From the NCBI GenBank assembly GCA_902729315.2, contig LR746267.1, positions 4,775,386-4,839,385 on the forward strand: a stretch of 64,000 nt of DNA. Direction: 5' to 3'. The position numbers and the translations under genes were made by a program. Below, one piece after another: positions 11,251 through 22,830 of the stretch. The notes beneath the pieces were generated by a model. That model saw only the letters and a list, made by a program, of their open reading frames with translations. It ran no database searches and was not told the origin of the DNA. The DNA comes from Spirodela intermedia (Eukaryota; Streptophyta; Magnoliopsida; Alismatales; Araceae). Numbering within the stretch: position 1 is the stretch's first letter; the number at the start of each line of letters is the position of its first letter.

Positions 11251-11734
11251 AAACATAATTGCTCTTTCCATTCTATTGTCTTTTAGCCTTTTCAATACAG
11301 ATCTTAATACTTCCTCCACTTACGTCAAAAACCTTCCATTCTTCATTTGACAGCAAATTTTTGACTACATCACGATGCTGGGGAGATTCTTCCTTTTTTG
11401 GTGCATGCATTAGCGTTTGAATGACTGGAGAGTGGTTAAAATCTTTTGCTTCTTACCCTTCAATTTCATGAGGATCTTCTGCACCATCAGTTATTGACTC
11501 ATGATGATAAAGACTTATAACCCTCCTTCTTTTTAGTTTCTTTGGATCTTTATAGGATCTTCACAGGATTTTTACTTTAGGATAGAAAGTTTCAATTCTT
11601 ATGCGAATTATATTCAGATTGGTTTTCTTACCACTTGGATTTTAATCTTTTAACCTTATAATCTTAGGGTGTGATTTAATTGTTTGTTATTACCGATTGG
11701 TTGTTCCCTTAACCATTTATATACCGGTCGTTGC
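11251..11734. other. AT-rich spacer
   Basis: No gene is recognised. It carries the 5' copy of the target-site duplication, GTTGC (11730-11734), of the solo LTR that follows. Confidence 0.4.
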
Positions 11735-12196
11735 TGACACAGCCCAATTATTGATGCACCTTGAAACACTTCTATACTAGTCATTGCCTGAAGCAAACTA
11801 TTGATGAACCTTTAAACCTATTACTGTTGCAGCCATAAACTAATTACTATTTCTGAATCTCATTTCACGTTCCAATTTTCAAATTCTAATTGAAAATTTA
11901 TTTTTTTGTTTAAAATTAAAAATTTCATTCAAATTTATAGTTTTGTTTAAATCTGGGTACGAAATCAAGGCTCTTTAGCCTATTTAGAGGCGACCCTAGT
12001 AGCCCCAGAGGGATATGACTTTATATGAATACAATTGCGTAAGTTTCTTATCTTGAAATTCTCTTCTTCTACTGGTGTACTCCAGCAGTCCTCCTCAACT
12101 TGTGGATTCAAAGCAAAGAAACAACTACTGGAGTACGTTTTTTAAGGATTCAAGATGTGACTTTGACGCCCACACAATTAGAGTTTTGTTGCATCA
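11735..12196 (+). mobile_element. Solo LTR with perfect 5-bp target-site duplication
   Basis: The 462-bp unit starts TGACACAGCCCAA and ends GTTTTGTTGCATCA, giving the TG...CA ends of an LTR. It matches the 3' LTR at 9383-9869: the CAGCCCAA start, internal AAATTTCATT text, CTTGTGGATTCAAAGCAA, AAGGATTCAAGATGTGACTT and the terminal GCATCA. It is flanked by GTTGC at 11730-11734 and GTTGC at 12197-12201, a perfect 5-bp duplication as made by Ty3/gypsy integrases. No internal region remains, so this is a solo LTR left by LTR-LTR recombination. Confidence 0.88.
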
Positions 12197-12201
12197 GTTG
12201 C

Positions 12202-13379
12202 AATGTATTTCTATTCACTTATCATGAAGTTAATGAAGCATACATATACTCAGTCTGCTAGTAGCCTACAATCAGTTGGAGGAGAAGATAACAACAGAAG
12301 GTAAGAAAAAAAGCTATCAAGATGGCAGCTTTATTATTCTCTCCATTTTATGACCCACCCCTCTCTCTCTCTCTCTAGATACTTATGCATATACAGTTGA
12401 AGAACTATAGTTATGAGGATCACTATTTGTCTGATCGATTTGGATACCTAGAAAAGCTATCAAGCAAGTGGTCTATGGGGAGTGATCAATCCCCTGCTGA
12501 AAAAAGAGCACATTAAAATACTTGTAAATTTTAAGAAATGTAAATTTTAAGCATAATTGTGGTCTGCACTATAAGAATGAGGGTTGGCCGTCTGTCTAAA
12601 TGGGCAGCATAAATTTGATTGTTTATGCCTAATACCTTGTCTAAATTTGCACAAAGGTAGACACTAGAGTGGAATTTGTATCAGAGAGAGAAGGGTCTTA
12701 AAAGGATTTGAGTCATAAGTATGACATTTTGTGGAGCGAGAGACACCTCTGCTTCCATTGAAGGGGGATAATACGAACGGACATTGTGAGATTGAAGTCG
12801 AAAAACTAATAAGGTTAGGGCGTTGAATAGAGATATTGGTTTTTTAATCTCATAAGGTTAGGGCGTTGAATAACTAATAACTTACCTCTTCACAATCAGC
12901 ATCATTCCTCTCTAATTTGTTTGAGATATAATGATCAGAAGTCAAATACTTTCTCTAATAGAGAATGATTAATTATGGGTGTATTTAGCAGAATCATTAA
13001 CTTTTCTTCATATCAGGGCTGCATAGAAATAAGTTAGGCAGTAGTAAAATTTAATTATTATCGTGACTTAATAATTAATAAATAGTATATTTTAAGTGTT
13101 AGCATATAACTTTGATAATTAATAACTTATGTCTCTGTCAAATTAAGAATTAGGATTGCATAGTATAATTAATATTTAATAACTTATGAAGACTTAGTAA
13201 TTTTTTTGTTGTTTAATATGAGATTTTATTTATTTATGTTATTTTATATTATTTTATACATTTTTAAATCATATTTTAATGATAAAATAGAAAAAACGAA
13301 AACTAGAAAAAGAACGAGAACTAACAATTAACTTTGATGGTACTACAAATGACGTACCCCATGTCCAATAAAGTTATAT
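12202..13379. other. AT-rich intergenic stretch, no gene seen
   Basis: It contains a short CT tract at about 12361-12378 and a direct repeat of AAGGTTAGGGCGTTGAATA (about 12810 and 12851). Nothing protein-like is recognised. Confidence 0.4.
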
Positions 13380-13905
13380 ACCAACTCAAGTGAATGAAAG
13401 ACTTCTGGAGACGTAAGATTCTGCCCAAATTGAGCTTCAGATGATCCATAGATGATCCATAGAGATTTTTAAATTTTATTTATGTGAAATATTCCATTAT
13501 TTTGTTTCGGGAATTTCTATTTCTTTGAGGCCATCTAATAGAAGCCTCCTTCTTTTCGGGCTATAAATTGGTCCCCCGTTGTAGCCCCTTGAAGGCACGT
13601 TTTTTACGAATCAATTTTCGAGTTCTCTTTCTTTTTGGAGGTTCTTCCTTTCTACTGGTGGATTCCAGTATCCCTGTGGACTAGAACGAAATATTTCACA
13701 ATTTTGTAGATATTGGATCAACCCTTTGTGGACTCAGGGGATAAAACAATTTTGTTCTGCGGATTTAGGACAAGTAGTCTATAGCCATGACATGTTCATT
13801 TCAGATTCAAGGTCATGACATTGATTTCAAAATATACAGCCATAGCTGATATGTGATTAAGTCAACAACTCTATAAAATTTTGCTCCATTGATTGATATC
13901 AGAGC
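13380..13905 (+). repeat. LTR-like fragment ending at a tRNA-Met-type site
   Basis: It carries CCAACTCAAGTGAATGAAAG, CTACTGGTGGATTCCAGTAT, CCTTTGTGGACTCAGG and TTCTGCGGATTTAGGA, and ends beside TTGATATCAGAGC (13893-13905), a variant of the tRNA-Met primer site. It matches the reverse LTR at 10724-11250 and the fragment at 14943-15235. The 56-bp tandem array begins within ten bases of this site. Confidence 0.7.
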
Positions 13906-13913
13906 AAGCCTGT

Positions 13914-14217
13914 AGCATACTGATATTAGTGCAGTACATCACTATGTCAATTTTATCTAACGTTTCCTTAGCATACTGATATTAGTGCAGTACATCACTA
14001 TGTCAATTTTATCTAACGTTTCCTTAGCATACTGATATTAGTGCAGTACATCACTATGTCAATTTTATCTAACGTTTCCTTAGCATACTGATATTAGTGC
14101 AGTACATCACTATGTCAATTTTATCTAACGTTTCCTTAGCATACTGATATTAGTGCAGTACATCACTATGTCAATTTTATTTAACGTTTCCTTAGCATAC
14201 TGATATTAGTGCTGTAC
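13914..14217. repeat. 56-bp minisatellite, 5 copies plus a partial sixth
   Basis: The phrase TGATATTAGTGCAGTACATC recurs at 13921, 13977, 14033, 14089 and 14145 with exactly 56-bp spacing; a partial copy starts at 14201 (TGATATTAGTGCTGTAC). The full copies are identical except one C-to-T change in the fifth (TTATTTAACG for TTATCTAACG). Such homogeneity points to recent amplification. It contains no open frame of note and sits just inside the LTR-like end at 13905. Confidence 0.95.
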
Positions 14218-14942
14218 CTGTTTGGTGGAAAATCAATGGAATGGGAGTTCCTTTGGTAAATTACAATGTGATGTAATTGATTTGGACTTTTGTCCTATGT
14301 CCTTAGAACTACCTTGCCAATTTCAAGTAAAATGAACCATATAATTCGAGAAAAAATTCAGACACAAAGAACAAAAAAAATTAAAGTGGAATAGATTGAA
14401 GAAGTTTAAACTCAGTAGAAACAAAATATACTTAAAAAAAAATGAGTGATAAAATTGTGTATACAGTGGGTGTCGCTAATCAAACAAAATATACCTTCTA
14501 AGGCTATACAGTTATTGATAGTTAGATTATGCTGAATACTTTGTATACTGACGCAAAGGAATTCTTTTACCTTCCAGAGCAACTGATAGCATCAAAAAAT
14601 AGAGAGTACACTTATTAATTTATCAAAGTAAAGTATTTGACAATAGTTTATGCATAGATCGAATAAGAACAAGAAATAAAGAGTACTACATGGATGCATA
14701 GTCAAGCTTACATACACAGCTCAAATATTAAAAACTTCTGTCAAATAAGGAATTGAAAGTTTTTAATACATGGATACATGTATACATTTTTCAATGCATA
14801 CACGAGGATGAATTTATTTCAAGTAGGAGAGTTTCATATAGCCCAAAAAACTTCTGTCAAATAAGGAATTGAAAGTTTTTGACCCAAGTCGAGGAACTGA
14901 AAAGCCTGAAATGTAATAGAATTAAGTACAATGAAGTTTTAC
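14218..14942. other. AT-rich spacer, no gene seen
   Basis: Low-complexity AT-rich sequence. A direct repeat AACTTCTGTCAAATAAGGAA, then TTGAAAGTTTTT, occurs at about 14731 and 14850. Nothing else is recognised. Confidence 0.4.
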
Positions 14943-15235
14943 TGCAACTCAAGTGAATCAGAGACTAAAGAGACATGAAGATTATCTTTTGCCTAAATTC
15001 AGCTTCAAATGGTCACATATTTTGTGAGCCTAAACCCTGCAATTTGTATATTTTATTCGTAAAATTTTTGTACATTTTCTTCTTGTAAACATAGGGAGCT
15101 ATTTTCGATCTTGTAGACTCAGGATCAACCCCTTGTGGACTCAAGTGGTGAAATTTCTTTGTTCTGTGGATTCAAAGCAAGGAGTTTTATACAAGGACAC
15201 ATTCATCAATTTCAAGATGTGCAAGTAAAAGAATG
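14943..15235 (+). repeat. LTR-like fragment
   Basis: It shares with 13380-13905 the order CAACTCAAGTGAA, a GCTTCAAATGGTC or GCTTCAGATGATC motif, GGATCAACCCCTTGTGGACT and TTCTGTGGATTCAAAGCAAG. It is shorter and lacks a clear primer site, so it is a truncated member of the same LTR subfamily. Confidence 0.6.
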
Positions 15236-16684
15236 GTCATATAGAGTTTGATATATCAGAACAGGATATTGAAGACAAGAGGAGGTAGAGACATATATGT
15301 GTCTGATACTTATGTCAGACTAAACTAATGTCAGTGTTTTCTGTTAAGGTTTAAACATTTCTATATAAAAAATGTAAGGAAAACATCTCCATGACCTCAC
15401 TAAGATAACAGCATTCTTTTAACTTTCTCTCACACAAGCAAGCGATCAGCACAGATTAGAAGCCTAGTACATAATGTCATTTCATCAACACTAATTGTCG
15501 ATCACCATTAGCATTTCATTAAGGATTTTAAAAAGAAAACTTGATTAAAGAAAATTAGGTCTCATTGATTGATGAACATGCTGCCATTTCATAGGTATCA
15601 ACTATGAAAAATAATTGTTGCATATTCATTGTCTATTGAACTAATATCTGTGGAATGACAACTGTTAGAGATAAAAAAATTTATTATACTTCTATTTTGC
15701 TAGTTGATAGTTTAAAAAACTAATTCAACAACATACTTCATCCATTTCTTCACTTCGTAAAAAGATTTAAAGATTGCTGTGAAAATTTTTTCATCAGACT
15801 CATCGGGTGGAATTAATTTTCCACCCAAATTGTCTTCATGAGTGTGATGACCTAACCATCGCACCGAATTATATTTTTTTCCTATCCTTTAGCCTTTTAT
15901 CCAATTGTAATTGATACATTTATACTCAATATTTTGAAAAAACAAACATGATATTTTTCAGATTTATAAATTTTAAATTTGCATGATATGCATTGATAAA
16001 TTTAGATCAAATAATTTGAAAAAAATACATGCTTATAGAATAATAAAACTAGGAAGGAGAACATGGTGTGATGAAATCTAGAACCTCCATGAAATGATAG
16101 TAATTTTTTAAGATACAATAAAGTTCTAGAGAAATGCAAAAGGTACATGTCAGTCAAGGGAAATATATCTAGAGATCAAACTAGTACAAATATAGATTGC
16201 ATCTGCATTCACTACTTTTGTAAGAATATATTTACACTATTTCTTTTCTTTAACTGGCTCAACAAGAATATCTCACTTTTAGATTGACAACTAGAATATG
16301 ACAGCGATATGAAAGTTTTTCCTCCTAGAATTTATGTACAAATTTGTGCATATTAATCATGTGGCACATATTAATCAATTTCAAACCAATGAGACTCTAA
16401 CGCAGTTACATATTCTCTAACTAATTGTGTGCCGTATTTTCGACTCATACCATTTGACATAAATTGAAAATTTTGGGCTATCATGTTGCCTTGAAAAATT
16501 CTTATTAGCTTTCTCCCAAATGTCTCTTACAATTAGCAGAAATAGATAATATCTGTTGATGGGTCATCATGCTCTTGAGCTATGACTTGATTATACCATT
16601 TGTGTATAGGCTTCAATGTTTCCGCTGCATCACTGTTTAGCACAAAAGGCATATTACTTTCTATCAATACAATTTACTTAGTTC
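15236..16684. other. AT-rich stretch, no gene seen
   Basis: No coding frame, RNA gene or clear repeat is recognised. It is presumably old retroelement-derived DNA. Confidence 0.35.
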
Positions 16685-18500
16685 CTTCTCTTGAAGTTCT
16701 TTCGTTCTGTTGGTGGACTTAGGCAACTGTTTTCTTGATTCTACTGATTAAAAATTAGCCTTTTGTGAACTCAAGGGACATCTCCTTCTAAACCTATAGA
16801 TTTTAGATGTGTCTTCGACCCCCGCAATATGTCAGATTTCTTCAAGACATTCTATTCTATCCTTTCCCTATGTGAATTGGTATGAGGGAGTCCTAAGGTA
16901 TGTCCTATTTCAATCTCGTGGAAAAAGTGGTTAAAAATAAATTTATTTTTGTAATCCTGTAAAAAAAACATATCAAATGATACAGGAATTTTAAAAAGTA
17001 GATCTGACTAAGATGAGTGCAGAGATTTTCAAATAAAAACAGAAGAATTTAATCACCAATTCAAAGTTGAGCAAGATAGAAGAATCTGATGGTGGACGTT
17101 GAAACTAGTTGCTTTAAAAGTCAAAGGTAGAGCATCTGTCTGGTGAAGATGAAATTCAAGGGTCGTAAAAGGGTATTAAATTAGTCACTGACATTCTTCA
17201 AGGGTCGATTCAATTGAAGCCGAATCTTATATGATTTGTAGATATAAAAGCAGACTGAGGTTGCGTTACAATCATTTTAGAGTGAAATCATGTTGTTATG
17301 GCATTAGAACATGCTGAGGTTTTGTGAGAGAAAGGAAGATCGGGAACCTCAGTGGACGAAATTCTTCTCGAACAAGTTCCAAAATCTTACAGATGCATAC
17401 GAGAAGGTCACAAATCAAATGCTTGTCAAAAGTGTGATGCTGGAAAATTTCATGAATGCCATATTAAAGAGAATGTTATTGAAGGTGAAGAAGAAGACAT
17501 TCGTCACTGTCTAACTGAACGCTGATGTATGCACCAAACAAGGAAGAACCTCCCTTGTGACATAAGATTTCCAGAACCAAATAGACTGTTGATGCCAAGG
17601 TATGTGATGTTAGTATTTCTTTTAGTAGTTGTGAAAATGTTATTTCTTCTTTGAGGATAAAGAAATGAGGGCTGAAAACCGAAAATCAGTCCAATCCCTA
17701 GAAAAACCTTGGTAGAGAAAATCATTACGCTGGTTCTTTCAGTACAGTTAAAGAAAAGAATAAGCAAGTTATGGTAGAGAAAATCATTACGCTGGTTCTT
17801 TCAGTTCAGGCAATCAATTCTAGATCATTTATGCTGGTTAAAAAACAAAATGTTTACTTGAAATATTCTGGTGAATTATTTGAGGCAGCATGGAATATGT
17901 TGAGTTTTCTATCAGACAAGATTTTCTTACGTCCAGGAAATACACCATCATATAGAGTTGATTGCCGAAGTAAGTTTGTTATATTTATCACATTATAGAA
18001 TGAACCTTGAGGAGAATGAGACTTTACAAGAAGAGTCGAGAACTATATAAAATTATAGTGAAACATAGATGTTCAATTCTAAGACTTGATGGTATGCTTG
18101 ACATGTTGTACGGTTCTAGAATCTTCTCCAAAATTAATCTTAAAAGTGGGTATCATTCAAATTCAAATTCATTATATAAATGGTTGCTTATGCAATTTGG
18201 CTTATCTAATGGCCGGAGTACTTTTACGCATATCATGTATCATATATGCAAAAAATAAAAGCTTTCTTTTAATTATAAAAAATTTCAGTTCTGTTCCAAT
18301 GATCTCAAAAAGGTTGACTACAATTGAGCTTGAAATATCTGCTGTGACTAAATACTTACAAATACTACTTTATTCAATTGGATACTTAAAATGCGCAACA
18401 GTCATACCACTATTGAATAAAGTGGCTAAGGTACTGAGTCGAAAATCATTATTTTCGAATAAAATGAGAGCAAAGTTAGTAGTTTTCCTTATTTGACAGA
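16685..18500 (+). mobile_element. Second degenerate Ty3/gypsy element
   Basis: An LTR-like segment (16690-16870) repeats the phrases TTTTGTGAACTCAAGGGACA and TGTGTCTTCGACCCCCGCAA of the 3' LTR at 9383-9869. A gag remnant follows (about 16990-17420), including ESYMICRYKSRLRL. An RT remnant lies at about 18040-18270, with DMLYGSRIFSKINLKSGYH and QFGLSNGRSTFTHIM, and an RNase H fragment at 18290-18470 includes LTTIELEISAVTKYL. The RT catalytic FDD region, all of integrase and much of gag are missing. It is more eroded than the 5.4-9.9 kb element but of the same family. Confidence 0.75.
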
Positions 18501-19079
18501 ATTATATGCAGGAGATAAAGATTTTATAGTACGAATTGAAAATAAAATATATTTAAAATTGACAAAAGGTACAGAAAATTGATCAAACGAAGATTTGTAA
18601 CTTCAAGAAGAGTCGTAATTCAAAAACACAGTTCTGACGTTGTGACGGTGATGCACCAGAATCCTGAGCATTCGGGATTCTGGTGAAATGAACGTAAGTG
18701 CATTTATCATTAGTTATGGCTAAAACTAAAACTTTATCATGAATTTCGCAAATGAACGTAAAATGAAGGTGAAATGAACGTTACAGATGATGTTCTGAAT
18801 CGAAAGAACGAAGTGATTTCACCCTTCGTGTCGACAAGGGGTTGATCCGTAAGTTTTTAACTCTAATTTCTGAATCATACAGGAGGAAACATAATTTGCA
18901 CCCATGTTATTTCCAGCAACAACCTTTTTGCAAACACTGAATGTGGTTTTTAAAAATGAAAAGTTCAGTACCTGTAGATTTGAGTATGCTGATCAAGCTT
19001 TAGAGTTTACTGATAAGGTGAGGCTGTACTTATAGTCTGTGAAACATCAAAAAAATTGATGAGATAACCTGATTGCAAA
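18501..19079 (-). other. Reverse-oriented retroelement fragment and hairpin
   Basis: Part of this stretch (18850-18990) repeats text found at 19560-19730 and, more weakly, at 10500-10720, which lies on the inner side of reverse LTRs. An 11-bp inverted repeat (CACCAGAATCC and GGATTCTGGTG) lies at 18654-18685. No gene is seen. Confidence 0.4.
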
Positions 19080-19340
19080 TGAAAGTGAAACATCGATAAC
19101 TTGATCACGTTTCAGCTTCGGCTGTATATTCCAAAAGCAATACCATGAGCCGGAATCCCAAATGAACGTGTCTTGGTTGAGACTCCTTTCCCTGAATCCA
19201 CAAAGGATAGAGATTTTTCCCCTCACGTCCACAAGGAGTTGATCCTTGAGTCCACAAGTTCAAAAATTGCTCCCTAAGGTCCACAGGAATCCACGAGTAA
19301 GAATTTCTTTTCTACGTCACATAGAAAATCGTGCAGTGTC
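19080..19340 (-). repeat. Reverse-oriented LTR fragment
   Basis: Read on the minus strand it gives TGGATTCCTGTGGACCTTAG, GGATCAACTCCTTGTGGACG, CCTTTGTGGATTCAGG, GACACGTTCATTTGGGATTC and ATACAGCCGAAGCTGA, in the same order as the LTR-like segment at 13640-13870 on the plus strand. It is a reverse member of that subfamily. Confidence 0.7.
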
Positions 19341-21289
19341 GAATTATTAATACAGCCAAAACGTTGAAATATAGATTTAGGAGGTATTATTTCCGAATTC
19401 AAATTTTTTGAGTCTATTCCCGTTTTCTTTGTGCCTGTAGGAATTTTTATTATCTCTATAACATTTGTTGATTTCTTCTATAATTATATGTTGCGTTCAC
19501 CTGAAGTTGCTAGGATCTTCTTAACAACATAAGACAAAAGTGACATTAGATTTTATCAAAATATATTCCATTGCCTAAAACTCCCACCAAACAGGCTTCC
19601 CCAATATCTTGCTCAATGTCCATTGTGTGAATCAGATTAGGGAATTTCTCAGTTTGAAACCCCAATTTCTCAGTCATATAGGAGGAAACATGATTTGCAC
19701 TAATACTGAATCTGGTTTTGAAACCTTCTTTCTCGATCTCCTATCATGGCAGCCTTTGTCTCCCTCCCTCTCATCTTTCTCTCCCCATGCCATCAGTCTG
19801 TTTTGCTCTCTTGTCATGGTTACCTGTCTCTCTCTCTCTTCCTCTGTCCCCTTGCTAGTTTTGCGTCCTTAGTGTCCGTGGTGGTGGAGAAAAAAAAGGA
19901 TAATCTGGCGAAAAGGTTTCGGTGGGAACAATGATAGAACACATGAGAAAGGGAGAGAGAGAGATAACAATCGCCCATTGAAAACCCTTTCAACGGCTAT
20001 ACAGAGATTGAACTGCTGATGTAGGGTCCATTAGATATTCATTTAAAAGGAATAAATAGCCCAATTCTTCCTTCTTTGCCCACCTACATTAGATGTAGGG
20101 TCCAAGATATGATCTTGGCAGGTCCTTTTTGCTCTTCTTTCATATGCTTTTCGGGTTTTCTTTCAACAATGCTGATCCTTTCTGTCCCCATTTTTCTTTT
20201 CAATGCATCCTTAATGTCGTTGTTCATTCTTCTCTTTCATTTTTCCTATCAGTCAGGTCGAATGCAGATGAGGCTGACAACTAGATTGATTTAAAGTCAC
20301 AAAGATTTAAAGGGGATTGAAGGCTGTCTAAATTCACCTGGTAGAAAGACCACCCAGAAGGTAAGAAGAATATTCTTTGGCTAACTTATGTCTCTCACAT
20401 AACCGCAGAAAGAAAAATTATTAGAAGAACAAGGAGAACTGCTTTGATATACCTGATTGATAGAGAATCTGTGCAAGGTTTTGGGAGGTAAGGTGGATAT
20501 GTTTCAGGAGACAAGGTGGAGGTAAGAAGATAGATGCTCGGCATTTGGGGCACAAAGATCAAAACTTGATGAAACAAAAAAATAGCTCTCTTGATTATCT
20601 ATGCTTTGCATAGGTGACGTCTATTTATAGACATGACAGAAGAAGAGAAAAAACAAATAAGAAGGAAAAAGACTTCTGAATAATAGATGAAGTCTTTGGA
20701 AGGTGGGGGGTTATGGCAACATCACGTCTTTTGGTCGGCTTCTCTAGTGGATTGCATCGTTCCATCCCATGTAACAACCAGTGACGATTCTGAGAAGAGG
20801 TAGCTTTCATGCACCGTGCCTGTTCTTCTGGCACATCACTTGGCTGAACGTGCATCTTTTTCTGTCATGTTACTGCTAGCTTTTGTGAGAGCCTCCTCTT
20901 CCTTGATGTAATGCATGAAAGCTCGGAGGGACACCTATGGAAATGCATGACTGAATATATGTTGAGGCCCTAGCCACAAAGGCAAAGGAGTCGGAGGGAC
21001 TACGGCCAAGGCTCCAACATCGAGATACTGATTGGGTGGTTTGTTGGCACGCTGACCAGTCTGGTACATCCAGATCATAATGATGGAAGGAGAAGCTGTC
21101 AAAGGTAAAGCCCAGAGAGCTACAGGAATGACCGGTAATAATTCTAAATAAAAATTGCCGAGCCGTTTATAATAGAAGCTCAGTTACTGGAGAACTCAGA
21201 AGTGATCCCACAACTGTGCTGACCAGTCAAACTTAGGGCACCAGTAATACAGAATAAGAAGCTAAGAGATGAAGAAAAAAGGTGGAGGA
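19341..21289. other. Spacer with CT-rich stretches, no gene seen
   Basis: A CT-rich block lies at about 19740-19870. Part of 19560-19730 repeats the reverse gag-side text seen at 18850-18990. Short frames of 60-87 codons occur but are CT-driven hydrophobic runs without a recognisable family. Confidence 0.35.
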
Positions 21290-22830
21290 AAGCCTATCTG
21301 GAGTCTCTGCGGAGACTTAGAGATCGGCTATCTCGAATTAGCCATCCCTTTCTCTTGATCGACTCTTTCTCCGTCCCTCCCACTCTTCCTACTTGTTTGT
21401 TTTCTACCTACTGCTCTGTGCTTCTGAACTTACAGTTAATGCCAGTAGTTTTTCATAGCCCAATCCTTATGAACTTTTAATTCCTTATTGCCATTACCTG
21501 AGAGCGGGAAGGGTCACAGATTAAATTCGTATCAGAGCAATAAACAAACATGGAAGTCCTCTATTCCTTATGAACTAACATTGTATTTTCAGAAAGATAG
21601 TAATATATATTTTCATGCATTCGTGAAGCTCTATTCTTGGATTCAGTCTACTTCTAGTGACAATAAATTAATAAATTATCATCGGGCATTGGCCTAGTTC
21701 AAATGATTTACGACCCTTTTAAAGTTAGGAGGACTTTAAGGCCCATATACTATTTTGGGTCTACTTCTGGATCTGCTAGAAACCATGTTTAAAGGGGATT
21801 CCCTCAAAGAGTTATAGAAAGAAATCCAAGGGCCACCACCCCTTGGATCTCCAAGGGCTAAAGGCTATCATGAGGGCCACCCAATAAATCAAGTTGAAGA
21901 TCAATAGATTGTCAAACGTGGGCACAACTTCACGGCATTGACACAATAAATCAAACAACTTCCACCTAGGACTACATGAATCGAAACCTCACAAGGCTCC
22001 AAAACTAAGGATTGGTTGTCGCTGGACTGACAGACCATCATGAGGAATGGCCCTGACCATAGATGGAGGAGTAGAACAACCACGTCCAAACTAACGGAAA
22101 AGACTCAATCAAATGGCAGCAGATATTGAAGCAGGTCTGGCAGAAGTCCTCTATTTCTACAACAACAACAAATTCTCATTGGGGCACAAATGTAAGGGGC
22201 TCCTAATTTTGCTCTCTCTAGATGACTCCGTTTTCCTCCAAGAACCACTAGTGTCACCAAAGAAAGGAGTCAACACATCGATCAACTTTGAAGATATAAC
22301 CTTGAAGTCTCTATTCACTCTCTTGAAGAACTGTCCATCCGAGCATGGAAGTTCAAGGAAGAAATTTAGGGGAGGGAAGTCACCATCTTAGTTGTTAAAA
22401 GAGCCACACATAATTTTGTTTGCTGCAGGTTAGTCAAAGATTTGATACATTTGGTATCCTCATACTTGGTTGTCATGGGAACTCTAGAAAGGGTGGCAGG
22501 TTTTGGGATTTGTCATCGTACTGCAGATGATGACGATCTGTGAAGATCTGTTGATCATCTCACTGGCCACTGTGGACGTCATTTTGGGCGTTTAGTGGAT
22601 GAAGACCAAAAAGTTCATTGAAGTCGATTTCGAGCGCTAGACAATGTCCTCCAAGATTGAAGCAAGAAAGGTAAATACTTGTTGCTGAGGTTCTCAAGGG
22701 AATACGGCTATCACTCTGAAGTTCTGAAGGTGATAGAACAAGCAAAAATATTTAGAATCATGGACTGTCATCTTGACAATTGAAGCTTAGCTGGTTGATA
22801 AAACGAAATCAAAGGTCATCGAAAACCCCC
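21290..22830 (+). mobile_element. Third degenerate gypsy element (LTR end, gag, protease)
   Basis: At about 21528-21538 CGTATCAGAGC matches most of the tRNA-Met primer site and probably marks the inner end of an LTR. A gag zinc-knuckle remnant follows at 22160-22230: KFSLGHKCKGLL corresponds to the usual CxxCxxKFxxGHxCK, with the first cysteines lost. A protease remnant at 22385-22640 has VVKRATHNFV in place of a VDSGATHNFV-type active site, and later SLATVDVILGV, matching the conserved VDxILGMxWL end. The catalytic Asp-Ser-Gly is destroyed. RT and integrase are not recognised downstream. It is a different lineage from the two elements above, which lack a visible zinc knuckle. Confidence 0.65.
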
